64,000 nt of DNA, taken from Grifola frondosa (lineage: Eukaryota; Basidiomycota; Agaricomycetes; Polyporales; Grifolaceae). Of the stretch, positions 1-11,666 are shown in pieces (within the stretch, counting starts at the first letter, position 1; the number at the start of each line of letters is the position of its first letter). Both the position numbers and the translations under genes were made by a program. Below the pieces are notes generated by a model. The model was not told the DNA's origin and made no database searches. It saw only the letters and a list, made by a program, of their open reading frames with translations. The stretch lies in assembly GCA_001683735.1 (NCBI GenBank), contig LUGG01000011.1, positions 62,001 through 126,000 of the forward strand. Direction: 5' to 3'.

Positions 1-239
1 ACAAGGGCAAGGTATGTCGCGACATGTCGGACCGAATTATTTTTGGAATGCGTTAACCTGGTCCATAGGGCATCTTTGTTGGGATGGAGAGGGTCAGGAT
101 AAAGGCGGTCAAAAAGAAATAGTCTTTTATCCACAATTGAAGTTGTCCTATCCTTGTTGGTGCCGATAATGCTTTCCGCATGACCTTGGCAATGCTCCTC
201 GTATAGCAACTTCCTTCCAATTTGGCGCAAATCTGCCAT
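1..239 (-). CDS. Partial unknown protein, cut by the window edge
   Basis: An open frame begins with ATG at 239 and runs leftward without a stop to the edge of the window, giving at least 79 residues (start MADLRQIGRKLL; later residues include FDRLYPDPLHPNKDALW). Chance open frames of this length are not rare here, but the composition is protein-like (mixed charged and hydrophobic, no low complexity). I do not recognise a family. It could be the N-terminal exon of a gene continuing outside the window, divergent from the DUF6534 gene to its right. Confidence 0.35.
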   Translation of the reverse strand, partial: MADLRQIGRKLLYEEHCQGHAESIIGTNKDRTTSIVDKRLFLFDRLYPDPLHPNKDALWTRLTHSKNNSVRHVATYLAL

Positions 240-1025
240 GCTGAACTAACGATACAGATCTTAGTGCGGGATACTCTTCGTTGGATGCAACGAAAAGTTT
301 CCTTTTTCGTTTTGACATGCGGATAAAATCACCTCGGACTTCGGTTCGACCTCTATTCGAAATGTTCGGTCTTCATCCCGATGGGGATCTTTACTGAGCT
401 AGCGCCTCTCTTTTTGACATTCCGCATAAACACCAGTGATTGTTACCTCCAGAAGAATGAGGGGTTAAGTAGGTATGAGTCTTGGACATCACTTCTGGCT
501 GCAGTGACTCGGTTAGGCTCATCGCGCACTTGCCAATGGACCTCGTGGGACTTGCTCATTTTGCATATCTTGTCCATCCAGGTGTGATTATGCATGCCTG
601 AACGCGAGTCTTACATAGGATAACTAATAACTGTGTTTGTGTTCACTTCGCCTTATCTCAGACTTCCCTTCCTGCGATGTCGTCTATGGTGTTCTCGATG
701 AAGGAATGAATCTCCCAAGCGGCTACTCAGCTGTGAGCCACTCATCTGCGTCTTCGCTTGGCAAGCTGAGGCTGAGGCACGGAATGTTAGTCGACATGAC
801 ATCGTCCTTTCGGCGCACGTTTGCCTTGTGTGCGTCATAGCGCTTGATAGAAATCCCCGCATCGACGCTTAAGAAGATGTGCTTCTCGGCTGCACATGGT
901 ATGGAAAGTCTCTTGTAGGACACGTACATGGAACCTTGCAGAGCGGCCAATGTCTCCGGATTGCATATGTGGACCAATGTTTGGAGAGGTCGGGGTTCCA
1001 TTACGGCCAGGCCCTACTATATAGG
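240..1025. other. Intergenic, no supported gene
   Basis: Only short mutually overlapping frames occur on both strands, none resembling a known family. It lies between a leftward edge fragment and the rightward DUF6534 gene, so it probably holds their promoters. The true first exon of the DUF6534 gene could be here. Confidence 0.4.
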
Positions 1026-3201
1026 ATGCTGCAAATTCTGTCGGAAGGGGCTCTTCCCCCTCCTTCGTATCCGATTCCCTTGCCATGGCCTCCCGTCTTC
1101 GCTCGTCCCTGAGCTCGGTAGCACACTTGGTGTGTTTCTCCTGGCCACCGTCATATCCGCTGCGTGAGACGCTTCCTCTTGCACAAGTCTCTGTGTTTCA
1201 CGCAACATCTTTCTGCTGTAGGTTGTACGGGATCACCGTCCTTCAAACCTTGCACTACTTCGACAAGTTTTCCAAGGACCCTTGGCATCTCCGGTTTCTC
1301 GTGCGCTTGTTCCATAATACTTCAATAGTGTATATATTGGGCTGATAGTTTCACATAGGTTCTGCTGCTCTGGTCCTCCGATTTTGTCTATAACGTTGAG
1401 GTCACACTAATGTCTCGTCGAACAGGGTCCTCGATACCGTCACCGTAGTTCTAGAGTCGCATGCAGTTTACTATTACCTCATTGCCCATTACGGCGATTT
1501 GACTGTTTTGCTTGATATAACTTGGTACGACTCTCGGGTTGCGAATTTCAGAGCGAGCGCGCTGCTGACACCATGTCTGCCACAGGAGCATGCAGGTATG
1601 TGATAAATCATATACCCGTGGAGCTCGCATATAACATGGCCTGAAGCTCGAGAGTATCTTTGCCGTGAGTCTCTCTCTTTTGCATCGACCAGTCATTGAT
1701 GGAACTTCTTTCAGTACGTGCTAGTTTTCTTCGCTCAAATGTTCGTTGCATTTTGCCGTACATATCTCACAAACTAGAACTGAATGCTTAGCACAGCTTC
1801 TACGTTGCGCGCATATGGCATCGTGAGTCCCGATGTAAGGTCGTGCGGTCATCTGGACTCATATCGGTGTATTACAGTCGGCAACAGACCGTGGCTCGTT
1901 CCACTGCTAATGGTGAGATGCCAGCTATGCGCTGGCAAATCTTCATTAATCGCATTCACAGGGACTGTTCACACTAGGCGCTGTCGGTAAGTGGCTCGAA
2001 TGAACAATTCATGGCTGAGAAATTCATGCACTGTGGATATCAGGGACAGGGCTGAGTACGCCGTTTGCCTGAGTATTGTTGCGTTCACTAACTTCCGTTA
2101 ATCCAAGCGGCTACGATTAAAGAGTGATTTTTATTGATTTCCTTCGTTGCAATGCTCCGCACTGACGCAAATTATATTATAGTTTCGGACCACGGACATG
2201 GACTTCGACTGGATTTCAGTTATTCAACGTGCGTTAGCCCTTTGGATCTTCGCCAAAAACTTTAAGACAGCTTGGACAACAGATCTTGGCTACCACAAGC
2301 GCAGCCCTCCAAATCGTCGTCGATATCCTGATCACCGTTTCTTTGTGCTGGATCCTTTCTCGATCCAAAAGTCGTCTGCGAAGGTAAAGACAGCGCCTAA
2401 GCCTTCTGAACAATTCCTGAAACCTTCTTCCAGCACAAATTCATCAGTCAACCATTTGATCATCTTTCTGGTGAACAGAGGTGTCATCTCCTTGTGAGTT
2501 CGCTTGCGACATCTGGCGTTTTACTAATGACCTGGTATTTAGGGCCGTACAAGTGTTCTCCACGTTAACGGTAAGTTTTCTTGGCGGGTTCCTGTTGCTA
2601 GCACTCACGATATTTTCAAGTTCTTCGTGTGGAGGAACACGCTTATTTGGACTGCTTTCCACATGGCTGCTAGCAAAGGTTTGCATTATAATTCGTGCTG
2701 ATGATAGTCTTCTAACACAAATATATGCAGTATACTGCAACTCCGTACTCGCTACGTAAGAATATCTCGAGTGGCTCAGTGTATTTGCTGACTGTCCATA
2801 CAGTTTGAACAGCCGCTTCGCGATTCGAGGAGAGGCAACGGATTCCGAGCTCCTCGCCACCACTGGCAAGTTGGGTGTCGATGAAGTACGCCTGGATACT
2901 CCTTCGAAACTTGGAGTGACTGACGCGATGTGCTTGCTCATTAGATTTATGCGGGAACGGTGGATGATGCTGATGAGGAGCGTCCAGAGTCTCCAGAGTC
3001 TCCACCAATGATCCCGGTGCGTTTGCCCCCATACATGCCAAAGCTCTACTAACGAATATGTAATAACAGAGTATTGGGCACATCACCGAGAGCGAGAATG
3101 ACTCCTGGTTCGGGACGGCGAAGTTCGAGGAGGAGAACCTGAGCCGTCTCAGCTTCAAGCGGGCAAATCCTCACGACTCGAGATCCGGAATTGCCTTATG
3201 A
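1026..3201 (+). CDS. DUF6534 multi-pass membrane protein
   Basis: A seven-helix type membrane protein of the DUF6534 family, greatly expanded in Agaricomycetes; its biochemical role is unknown. Spliced exons read in family order: PELGSTLGVFLLATVISA / LYGITVLQTLHYFDKF (TM1, exon from 1222), VLDTVTVVLESHAVYYYL (TM2, about 1424-1525), FFAQMFVAFCRTYL (about 1720), GNRPWLVPLLM (1880s), ALQIVVDILITVSLCWIL (about 2300), SVNHLIIFLVNRGVIS (2440s), and FFVWRNTLIWTAFHMAASK / VYCNSVLAT / LNSRFAIRG (2620-2830), the family's C-terminal signature. The tail ends at TGA 3199-3201. About ten introns have good GT..AG borders. The start is unsure: ATG 1026 gives a proline-rich leader, but joining it to PELGSTLG needs a one-base correction in the C run at 1107-1109. 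A spliced upstream ATG is the alternative. Confidence 0.8.
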
Positions 3202-3538
3202 CCATTTAGCTAGTTAGTTTGATCAGTCTTTACATGTTTTCGATGAACCACATACTGGACTTTACTAGCGTACGACGGGTTAGGGTTAGAATAACTTTTT
3301 AAAGTGGCGTGGGAATATTCGAGCCGACAGACTCCGCGCGACGGCAACGCCCGAAGTCGGCGATGGTTGATGACGCTGAGGACCGGATGTTGATGTGCCC
3401 TGCCCCTCATGTCCGACAACTTCCCTCTTCCGCCCGCCTTCTTATATCAAGGCGCTGACCATCTCTCTCTCTGGCAACCCCGGTCCTCTCTCTATATTCT
3501 TACACCACACATCTTGCTCCCTTTCATTCATTGCGAAC

Positions 3539-5002
3539 ATGGTCCGGAAAGACAAGGAAACCGTGCTTCAGCAGTTTCGAGATGAACTGGTCAAACAAGA
3601 CCTTCTGCACGAAGGCGACTCCATCGGAGTTGACGACGAAACACTTCTGTGCGCCTATTACACCCGTCCATACATGTTGTTTGCTGACCCAGATGGATTT
3701 AGTCGGTTCCTTCGTGCCCGTGGCTTTAACCTGAAGCAGGCAATCACGATGTGGAAGAATTGCCAGCAATGGCGCGAAACTGTCGAAGGCGTGGGCATCG
3801 ATGAATTATACCGGCAGACGGATCCATACGATGTACGCCACTTGACATGTGGACCTTCTTTGAAAGCTGACCGCTTCATCTCGTAGTATCCAGAACGTGA
3901 GCACGTCTTCCAGTGCTGGCCGCTTTACTTCCACAAGGTCGGTTAACGTTATTCTATTCTTTGGCGTTTATTCTGATCCCCTCTTAGACAGACAAGGTCC
4001 GCTGGCGCCGTTCTGCTCATCCTTCTTCCCAGTGATTAAACTGTCTCTGTGTACAGAAAGGTCGCCCGCTGAATTTCCACTACTTCGGAGGCATTAACAT
4101 GCCCAAACTTCACGAGAAGGTTACGCGAGAGCGCTTCTGGCAGACCGTCATTGTCAATGCAGAGTCTCTCACACGCGAAGTGCTTCCTGCTGCCTCACAA
4201 GCAGCAGGCAAACACATTGATGGTACTTTCGTCATCGTGGACCTAAAGGGCTTCGGGTGAGCCATCTTCTGTTTTGGTTGGGTGTTCTCCATTCTTCATA
4301 TCACCGCATATATAGAATCGGTCAGTTCTGGCAGATGAAAGACTTTGCACGCAGTTCATTCCAAATATCCCAGGATTATTTCCCAGAGACGTGTGTACCC
4401 ATAACTTCACCTCTGTATCTTTTGCTAAGTTCCGCTGCCAGTATGTCTCAGCTGGCGATCATCAACGCCCCAGCATCCTTCACAACGATATGGTCCTTTA
4501 TAAAGCCTTGGCTTGCAAAGGCGACCGTTGAGAAAGTGGACATTCTCGGCTCGGACTATCAGGGTGTGCTCCTCGACCTCATTGATGCCGAGAACCTGCC
4601 GGAACGCCTTGGCGGCATATGTCGATGTGAGGAACTCGGTGGGTGTATGCAGGGTAATGTTGGCCCGTGGATGGACGGGCGCGCAGTCCGCCGCGAAAAG
4701 TGGCTCCGGGGAGAGCGCGACACTATTGCCGTCACCCCAGCTGACAGGACTGCGAAACCCGCAGAACAGGACACCGAGACCCGCAGACGGAGTCATCAGA
4801 AACATCTACGCTTTCTGTTCCTCCGGCGTTGGATGACGTTGAACAAAAGCTTCGAAACATATCTGTTGAAGAAGAGCCTGTTGATCTCTCGCGGCCGAAG
4901 TCACAAGAGGAATCGATTCAAGAGATTTGCGAAGACCATCCTGATACCAGAGTCGTGCAGTCCGGCGACCTGCACACGGACATGGCTGTCGCCGCTGCAT
5001 AA
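3539..5002 (+). CDS. Sec14-like CRAL-TRIO phosphatidylinositol transfer protein
   Basis: Cytosolic or Golgi-peripheral lipid transfer protein of the Sec14 family (PI/PC exchange, lipid signalling). The start MVRKDKETVLQQFRDEL is followed by the CRAL-TRIO N-terminal helix DDETLL|RFLRARGFNLKQA, made when intron 3649-3702 is removed. Next come YPEREHVFQCWPLYFHK, a 9-nt microexon TDK (3988-3996), KGRPLNFHYFGGINMPKL (from 4057), the lipid-pocket segment GTFVIVDLKGFG|IGQFWQMKDF, INAPASFTTIWSFIKPWL, and the family gate motif KVDILGSDYQ then LPERLGG with CRCEELGGC (4442 onward). The C-terminus is uncertain. A convincing acidic tail (LDDVEQKLRNISVEEEPVDL, then stop 5000-5002) is in another frame from the GPW exon, so an unrecognised intron or an indel lies between about 4660 and 4800. 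Without it the frame would end at 5042. Confidence 0.85.
3988..3996 (+). other. 9-nt microexon of the Sec14-like gene
   Basis: Codes Thr-Asp-Lys between an intron ending in ag at 3986-3987 and one starting with gt at 3997. Including it restores the expected YFHKTDKKGRPLNFHYFGG stretch of the Sec14 fold; leaving it out removes the TDK linker. Confidence 0.75.
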
Positions 5003-5264
5003 AGTTTTGCACATTCACTTGGGATTGTTGCTTTGCTTTTGAATATTTATGATTTATGACGCACGTTATCTACTAGAGGTTAGATTGCAATGTATCACCC
5101 TCGCCCGCGCATGTTTCTTTCATACTCGCATCTATTTCGTTCTTGTATGCACTTGTTGCTCTTCGCATTGCCATCGTTCATGTAATAATCGTTTGCTATG
5201 CGCTATATGAAGGTATATTCATTACACCACCCGAAAACTCCAGTCCATCGCAAAGTAAGTACAA

Positions 5265-6584
5265 TCAGAACGTCGGGATGAAATCGTGTATCCGGTCCCG
5301 CGCATCCTGCGCGATACACTCCGCGATCCATGTCAAGCTCCGGATTTCTTGCTCCTTCAGCTTGAGATAGCTGTAGAAGACCGCGTACTGGAACTGCTGC
5401 AGGAATGCGAGCTTGTTGAGATGCACTTCGTGCAGGAAGAAGCGGTCCTCGAGCTCCGCGACGGCGCTGAGATCGTCGCCGAGGTCGCCCAGGAGGTTTG
5501 CCGTGCTCTCGCTCCTGCCACCGTTCGTGCGTGGTGCGCCTGACACGTCGAAGAATGCACGGTACTCGGAGATGGGCTCGCATGCCTGACGGACCTGCTC
5601 GACGTCGTCCGCGCGTGCAAGCGCATTGTTGCCCTCGGGGAAAAGGCGCCCAATAGTGGGGAAGAGCTTCGCGCGCTGCTCCTTGGTGAGCTGCGTGCCG
5701 AAGGAGTTAATCGTGATATTGATCGCGCGGCGGTCTGCCTCGAATGAGAGGATGCGATGCATAACATCCGCGGTAGGCCCGCCGAGCGCGGCGCAGAAGG
5801 CGTGGAAATCCTCGAGGTACGCCTTATAGAGCGTGTTGCGGATAATCTCGATGTTGAGGTCATCGAGGTCCGCGGCGGAGACGGAGTCACGGAAGTAGGG
5901 TGCTGGGGGGGCTCAGTGGTCGCAGACGTGTGAAGGGGGAGGGACGTACCTAGGGGCGTTTCTACCAAGGCGGTATGGTATAGTTCCTCCACATTAGGGC
6001 TACGCAGAGTGCGGGCATGCTGTCGAACACGCCGAGAGGGTGACATCGTTGCAGGAGCTCGTGTGTATTCCGTCCGTGCAGCGTTCCGGTGATGATGAGT
6101 ATTACATTGTCGATCATGTAGGCGTACCTGCGTAACGCAGACTGGAGCTCGTATGCAGCGGCATCACTGAATAGCGGAGGCAAACTCACGTCATGTATTC
6201 AAGAAACTTGCTGAGCGGCTCGACGGCATTGCTACGCAGGAAGTTGAACTGGTCCACGAGTAGCTGCGTGGCTTTGTCGGCAATGGTGGACGTGGAGATG
6301 GGCAGGGGCTCGTTGGCGAGGAAATTACCGTAGTCCGTAGCTGACAGCTGTGTCCGAAAGTCTGCAGTACAATAAGAAATCTCCACAGGAACGGCGGTGC
6401 ATACTACACACCCTCTATCGTCTCGCATTGTGTAAGGTTGGAATACTGGTTCTGGGTGAGCAGGCCGGCCTTGTAGCCGCGCACGATGCCCTCTAGAAAT
6501 CCACCAGAAACCTAGATACAATGGATCAGTTGCAGCGAAGGTTGAGCGATGAACGACATGTACATTGAACAGAAGGGCCTCCAT
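5265..6584 (-). CDS. VMA6: V-type H+-ATPase subunit d (Vo sector)
   Basis: Non-membrane subunit d, which couples the rotor stalk to the proteolipid ring of the vacuolar proton pump. Start ATG at 6584 (MEALLFN, a 21-nt first exon), then after splicing [29 protein letters not shown] / [94 protein letters not shown], and the last exon with [60 protein letters not shown] and [19 protein letters not shown]. This follows yeast Vma6 nearly segment for segment. Other exons lie at about 6511-6411, 6362-6190 and 6120-5890. It is convergent with the Sec14-like gene and divergent from the hydrolase gene. Two further V-ATPase genes follow within 18 kb. Confidence 0.95.
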
Positions 6585-6822
6585 GGCGAGCGCAGTGATG
6601 AACTCCCGCCGACCGACGTCGAGTATAACTACAGTGATTCCCACGCCTATAATTCAATAGCCGAACCCGACGCGGTGAACCGTGGCGCATCTGATATTGT
6701 GTTCACTAATGGTCACATTGCACATCCCTCCGGCTCTCCTGCCTCCACGGTGCTCATTTATACCCGGTCTTTGGCAGCCTTAAAACGGCGCGTCTCACTG
6801 AGTTGAGTGCGAGCCGGCAACC

Positions 6823-8153
6823 ATGAACACCACATCCAAGAAACGACGAAGCATGTCATTCCCCATCCCCATGAGAAGGATTGTGCTATAGTCGGCGTTT
6901 GGAGCAGCTGGCTCCTGACAGTCCCACGAAGGGCAGGAAGATTGCTCTGGTGCGCAAACCTATCGCAGTGTCTTCGAGATCTAATATCGAATGACTCCCA
7001 AACGCGTGCAGATCCTGCACGGAGCGATGGGGTGAGCATTCCAATCTTCACGTACATTTATTGGCTTGACCGTGGACTGTGTACCCATTTAGGCACAAGG
7101 ATTATCTCTTCCAGAAGCGTCTCGCGCTACGCCTGCCCATAGACTCCTTCCGATTTGACTTCCGGTCGGTCTTCTTCGTCCACCCCGCCTTGTGTCCCTT
7201 CTTGAACACTAGCTTGTAGCGGGAACCACGAAACGGGAGGTCCATGGCACCTCGGCCGATTCAGCAACGACATCGCTGACCTCGAGACCGTCGTCGATTA
7301 TTTGACCAAGGAGCTGGGCTACGTGATCGACTTGCTTGTCGGACACTCCCGGGGAAGCGTAGTGAGCTCGCAATGGCTATGCATGTCCGAGCAGGCGAAG
7401 ACTGTAAGGGGATTTGTGAACGTTGCGGGTAGATACAGGATGGAGGTGGGTGCATATGCCAGTTCCGTCTGAAGGTTTATCGTTGACCGTGTCTTCCGTG
7501 CGCTTCTGGAACAGAAAGTCTACGGTAGGCTGACCTAAAATGCAACGTATTTTTGTTCTAACCTACTCAACGGAAGATGACCTACCACAACACAAGCATC
7601 TGATTGACTCACAAGGGTACTACGAGCGCAAAGCTATCGTCGCTCGTAAGCCCTTCGTCGGAAGGTTAGATACATCTTACATTACAGACATACCTGCCTC
7701 ACGCTATTTTCAGAGTTACCCTCGAAGATTACGCGGAATTCGCTCGCAATGATACGTCGATTGTGTGGAGTCGTTTTCCTGCAACAGTTGACGTGCTCTC
7801 TCTCCATGGGCTCGCGGACACAGTAGTGCCTCCGTGCGTGTACTACTTCAGCCGACGTGTGTGTATGCTCACTCAACCATACCGTTGCAGATATGACGCG
7901 TTTATATACGCAAGAGCGTTAGGTAACCGGACGCCGGGAACACACACTTTGCGTTATGTCGAGGGGGCAGATCACAACTTCACTGGGGTAGGTCCACCAG
8001 TTTCTCAAGCCCGTGTGAAGGCGCTCATGGTTTCTTTTTGACGTCTAGTGTTTTGATGAAGTCGTTGACACTGTTCTTGAATGGTGGCGTATGGTGGAAC
8101 GCAAGGAGTTGAAGACAGGTGTCTGGCATACAGGTATACGGGGGAAGTTGTGA
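6823..8153 (+). CDS. Alpha/beta hydrolase (serine hydrolase, esterase-like)
   Basis: Alpha/beta-hydrolase fold protein of a group common in Agaricomycetes; substrate unknown. Spliced exons read ILHGAMG (oxyanion region, about 7014-7031), HKDYLFQKRLALRLPIDSF, GNHETGGPWHLGRFSND (from 7208), DLLVGHSRGS with nucleophile elbow GHSRG (about 7340), RGFVNVAGRYRME, GYYERKAIVARKPFVGR, VLSLHGLADTVVPP carrying the acid residue (about 7790), and VEGADHNFTG with the catalytic His (about 7970), ending EWWRMVERKEL..stop 8151-8153. The whole Ser-Asp-His triad is visible. The start is not resolved: the coding frame before HEKDCAIVGV has no ATG close by, and ATG 6823 is in another frame. The step from AIVGV to EQLAPDSPTKGRK (about 6900) needs one extra T in the TTT run. 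Confidence 0.85.
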
Positions 8154-8316
8154 AGTGAGTAATTTATTGGCGGCATAGACCACTAATCCTCGCTGCCCTC
8201 TATATACAGCATACATATATACATTCATCTAGTGGGTATATAGACTGCTCGAATTCGATCCATTTCCTTGGGTTTCAGCCATGTAATTGGGTCCCTTTTC
8301 CATCATTTGTAGTCCC

Positions 8317-9637
8317 TCATGCATCCGCTGTGGAGTTCTGCTCTGCTTTGAGTCTCTTCTGCTCTTCTTTCAGTGCTTTCGCAGCTCGCCAGTCAAACTC
8401 CAGCTTCCCCTGTTCCTGCATCTCGTCCTTAACTTGCTTCACCAGAGCTTGGACTTGCTCCAGGGACATATCGAAAAGAGCAAGCTCCCAAGGCAAGGGT
8501 TCTGCGAGCTCAGTGCTCATTGGTTCTGTCACTCGTGACCCTTCTCCGTTTTCTTGAGTTTGGCTTCGGTGATAGCTCTTTGCTAGCCGTTCTTTCACCT
8601 CATTCATGAGCCATCTTACAGGGACACCCCGTATGCCCGTCCACTGCTCGACGAGTGTCCCGGTGAGCAAAGTTTTCCCATGCTCCTTCACAGCTGAGGC
8701 ACGGATCAGTGCCGCATACACAGCGTCTTTCCCGAAGAATCGCAATGCAGCCTCTTGGCCCGCGCTGCTGATGCCCCCAGCAGGGTTGGGCGTTTGCGAT
8801 GCCCCCGTGGCGCAGTCTGGATGCGCTCGCGGGCATATGCAACGAAGTCCTGATACATCGTGCGCTCCTCTCGAGCCTTCTTGTTACGCCGCGTGCGGAC
8901 CGTATCGTACTTCGCCAGGATGAACGCGTCGAAGTATGGGGATGTCGCGACCCAGTCAAAGATCGAGCGCTGCGTGCTGAAGCCCTCTTCCCACCGCGCC
9001 ATTGCGAGTCCGAAGAAGTCGAGAATATCGGTCATGGATGAGGAAAGGTAGAAGGTGCTCGGCGGATTCGTGGCGATCGACTTGTCGAGCTAATCACGAT
9101 TCGCATGAACTGCTGTCGTACTACCCTGAGCGCGGGCTGACTCACCCTCAGTCCGTGCGAGCCGAGCGACAGGCCCAAGCTCTGTGCGAGCAGGCCGAAG
9201 ATTATGCCAAGGTCTCCATACGAGTTGAAGAATAGTAAACGGCGCAGGCTTGGAAGGTCAGCGGACACGTTCACGTCGACCTGGTAGAAGCTATTCTCTG
9301 CATTGTCTGCCGCATCAGGCTTGTTGGTAGCCCCTAGGTCAAACTCCAGCATCGGCACGGCGAAGTTAGTGATCTGGCCGCCCTCGGGGGGCACGCTGTA
9401 CTTTGCGCGCAGCGCCTCCATAACCGTCTGGTGAGTCAGTCCAGCTCGCGGGCCGGTCACGACGAAGTCGATGTCGCCGTGGTCCAATTTGTCCGGGGCT
9501 TCTCGCGGGACGGCGACATGCGCGTAGAGGGGCTGGAGCAGTGGCAGTAAACGCGCTTTAAGTGCATGATATACTGGAGGGCGCATGCGCGGGAACGAGG
9601 CGGTAGGTAGCAGCTCTTTGAAAGCGTTTCCTCCCAT
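8317..9637 (-). CDS. Uncharacterised fungal protein, nucleotidyltransferase-like N-terminus
   Basis: Starts at ATG 9637 with MGGNAFKELLPTASFPRM, then VYHALKARLLPLLQPLYAHV, HGDIDFVVTGPRAGLTHQTV, PMLEFDLGATNKPD, YQVDVNVSADLPSLRRLLFF and YGDLGIIFGLLAQSLGL. The G-G-N start plus D-I-D-F and Q-V-D-V resemble the pol-beta nucleotidyltransferase fold (Gly motif, paired Asp, third Asp). Catalysis is an inference; I know the family only as conserved and uncharacterised in fungi. After an intron at about 9139-9040 it continues with TDILDFFGLAMARWEEGF, FDWVATSPYFDAFILAKYD and a C-terminal helical region starting RFFGKDAVYAALIRASAV. The last two parts are in different frames; one more G in the 5-base run at 8802-8806 joins them. 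The lysine-rich C-terminus ends at TGA 8317. Confidence 0.75.
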
Positions 9638-9901
9638 CTCTGTCAAGTTCAAGGTTGATGAGGATGTTGTAAACCGGAGAACGCAGCGGCGGTGTTGACA
9701 GCGTATATATACCCATCTTGCGCACAATTAATATTATGACTACGTATCTGCGGCAGTGCGTAGTGACTTGCCATATCAGAATATGATATTCGATCAGATC
9801 GGGAATATTATTTATTTATTTTAGAATTATATCTATATTCATATATGGGTTATCACACTTCTGTTGGAATTAGCAGCCTGCAGCTCGACCTTCATTGAAC
9901 G

Positions 9902-10673
9902 ATGTCTAAGTTCGCACCACATCGTAAATCTGCCAGCCAGCCCCGTGCGACATCGTCCACAATCTGTCAGAAGTGTCTTGGCACAGGTCGGTCGTGTCTC
10001 CCTGTTGAAGGCATGTTGAAGGCGCATTTGGCTGACAGACAACTGTAGGTCACTTCATCTACGAATGCAAGTCTACGCGGCCGTACGTTTCGCGCCCTTC
10101 GCGCACGCAGCAGCTCGAGAACCCCCGCGTACTCGCGAAGCTGAAGACGGAGGGAAAGCCGTCCGTGGAGGTGCCCGAGGAGTTTAAGACGAAGTAAGTC
10201 GCCGATGTCGTCGTTTGCAGGGGCCGTGTGCTGAGCGTGTGGTTTGTTGATAGGAGTGGTACAGCGAATCGGATACTGACGGCTAAGGAGAAGGAACGGG
10301 CAAAGAAGACAGCCTCTGAAGACGAGGTGAGCGGTCGACGGGAAAGCGCAAGCGGTGCGTTGGTTTATTATCTGGTCCATGCGATGTCAAGCCGACGCCC
10401 ATTTAACACTTCAGACACGGCTCGTCGTCCTCGAATTCGTCCTCGTCCTCTGAATCAGACTCGGAATCGAGCAGCGACTCAAGCTCAAGCTCAAGCTCCG
10501 ATTCCAGCTCTTCGGATTCCGACTCTGACACTGACTCGGATTCTGATTCGCGCTCTGGAAGAAGTCACAGCCGCAGTACTGGTGGCAGAAGAGATGGGGA
10601 TCGCAGCCGAGGCCGAGGCCGCAGCCGTAGCGGAAGCCGTAGCCCCAGCAGGACAAGGAGGAGGTATTCCTGA
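9902..10673 (+). CDS. CCHC zinc-knuckle protein with Ser-rich and RS-rich tail (ZCCHC10-like)
   Basis: Probable nuclear RNA-binding protein. ATG 9902 gives MSKFAPHRKSASQPRATSS, then the zinc knuckle ICQKCLGTG|HFIYECK (Cys-x2-Cys-x4-His-x4-Cys), built across an intron (about 9987-10049). A conserved stretch follows (RPYVSRPSRTQQLENPRVLA, VEVPEEFKTK), then after an intron (about 10193-10251) SGTANRILTAKEKERAKK. The C-terminal exon is a Ser/Asp/Glu tract followed by alternating Arg-Ser pairs, ending RTRRRYS at TGA 10671-10673. This domain order matches the ZCCHC10/zinc-knuckle splicing-associated family. The intron before the Ser tract (about 10355-10410) does not splice in frame exactly as written, so one border or base there is uncertain. 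Divergent from the gene at 8317-9637. Confidence 0.8.
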
Positions 10674-10844
10674 ACATTCAGTGGCTGGTGTGCTCTTCGT
10701 TGTTCCTTTTTTGTTCCCCTAAACTTGTTGCATGAGGGTATGTATGATAATGTACGATAATTGTTATCCGTGCACGGAGTCCGTTTGGAATTGGAGAAAC
10801 AAATATATACTGGCGTTAGGGTATGTCATATCTCTGATGCTCAA

Positions 10845-11666
10845 TCACAAACATGCCGGTGCCTCCGTCGCGCGTGAGTTCATGATGAGTGCGACGATTA
10901 GACTACACCAAGTGGATGAGTAAAGGTCCTAGAATGCGATAAATGAGATGACACACCCATATAATCCCAGTACCTCTCCAAAAATCAGGATGAGCACCAT
11001 CGTTACGAACACTTTTGACTCGTATACGTATGCACGCACACACTGCCCGGGCACATATGGTCAATATGCAGATGTTATTTGCGAGAGATTGTCTTACCGA
11101 GTCTCCTACGAAGCCAATCGCGTAACCGGCCGCGAGGCCTGTGAAACCACAAGCAAGCCCGGCGCCGAGGTGAATAAAGCCTGCATATAGTGAGTAATCT
11201 GTCGGCTTGACTGCGATCGTAGACAGACTGAATCAGCTAAACAGTGAGATTACAGGAGGAAGGCTCACGGCCTCCCGCAATAAGGACAGCTACTACAAGA
11301 CCATATACGGCGATGATCCCAGACATAACCACGGGAATAAGAGACTTGAGGTCCATGCGAATTAGTGCATCCTTTCTCAGCCACAGTCTGAGAACGCACC
11401 TTCATGATCAACTCGGGCTTAAACGTCCCAAGGCCTGCGATCCCAATCCCCGACTTCGCGGTACCAAAGGCAGCCCCACAGCTGAATGTTGTGGGCATTA
11501 TTGTGAACATAAGCAAAAGGGAGGGAGGATTCCGAACGCACTCTAAATATCATCTGCGCGGTCCGACGTCGTCAGTAGCCGGATGAGGAGCGCACTGGGC
11601 CAGACTCACGGCGAAAGCAACTCCACCGAACCCAAAGAAGGGTGCATACGGAGGACAGAGGGACAT
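10845..11666 (-). CDS. V-type H+-ATPase 16-kDa proteolipid subunit (c or c')
   Basis: Membrane ring subunit of the Vo sector that carries protons. ATG 11666 begins [19 protein letters not shown]; a tiny exon MIF(S) at about 11570; then [27 protein letters not shown] / [81 protein letters not shown] with the essential buried Glu, and [18 protein letters not shown], stop 10845-10847. The [28 protein letters not shown] core is very close to fungal Vma11/Vma3, so c and c' cannot be told apart by eye. Two borders are odd. The donor after the MIF exon is not a clean GT. The TG repeat before YVYESKVFV is about two bases short for frame (expected Cys-Val-Arg-Ala-Tyr). Confidence 0.9.

Noticed and set aside
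5357..6046. 229-codon minus-strand Ser/Arg-rich frame
   Set aside because: Shifted frame over V-ATPase subunit d exons; low-complexity shadow.
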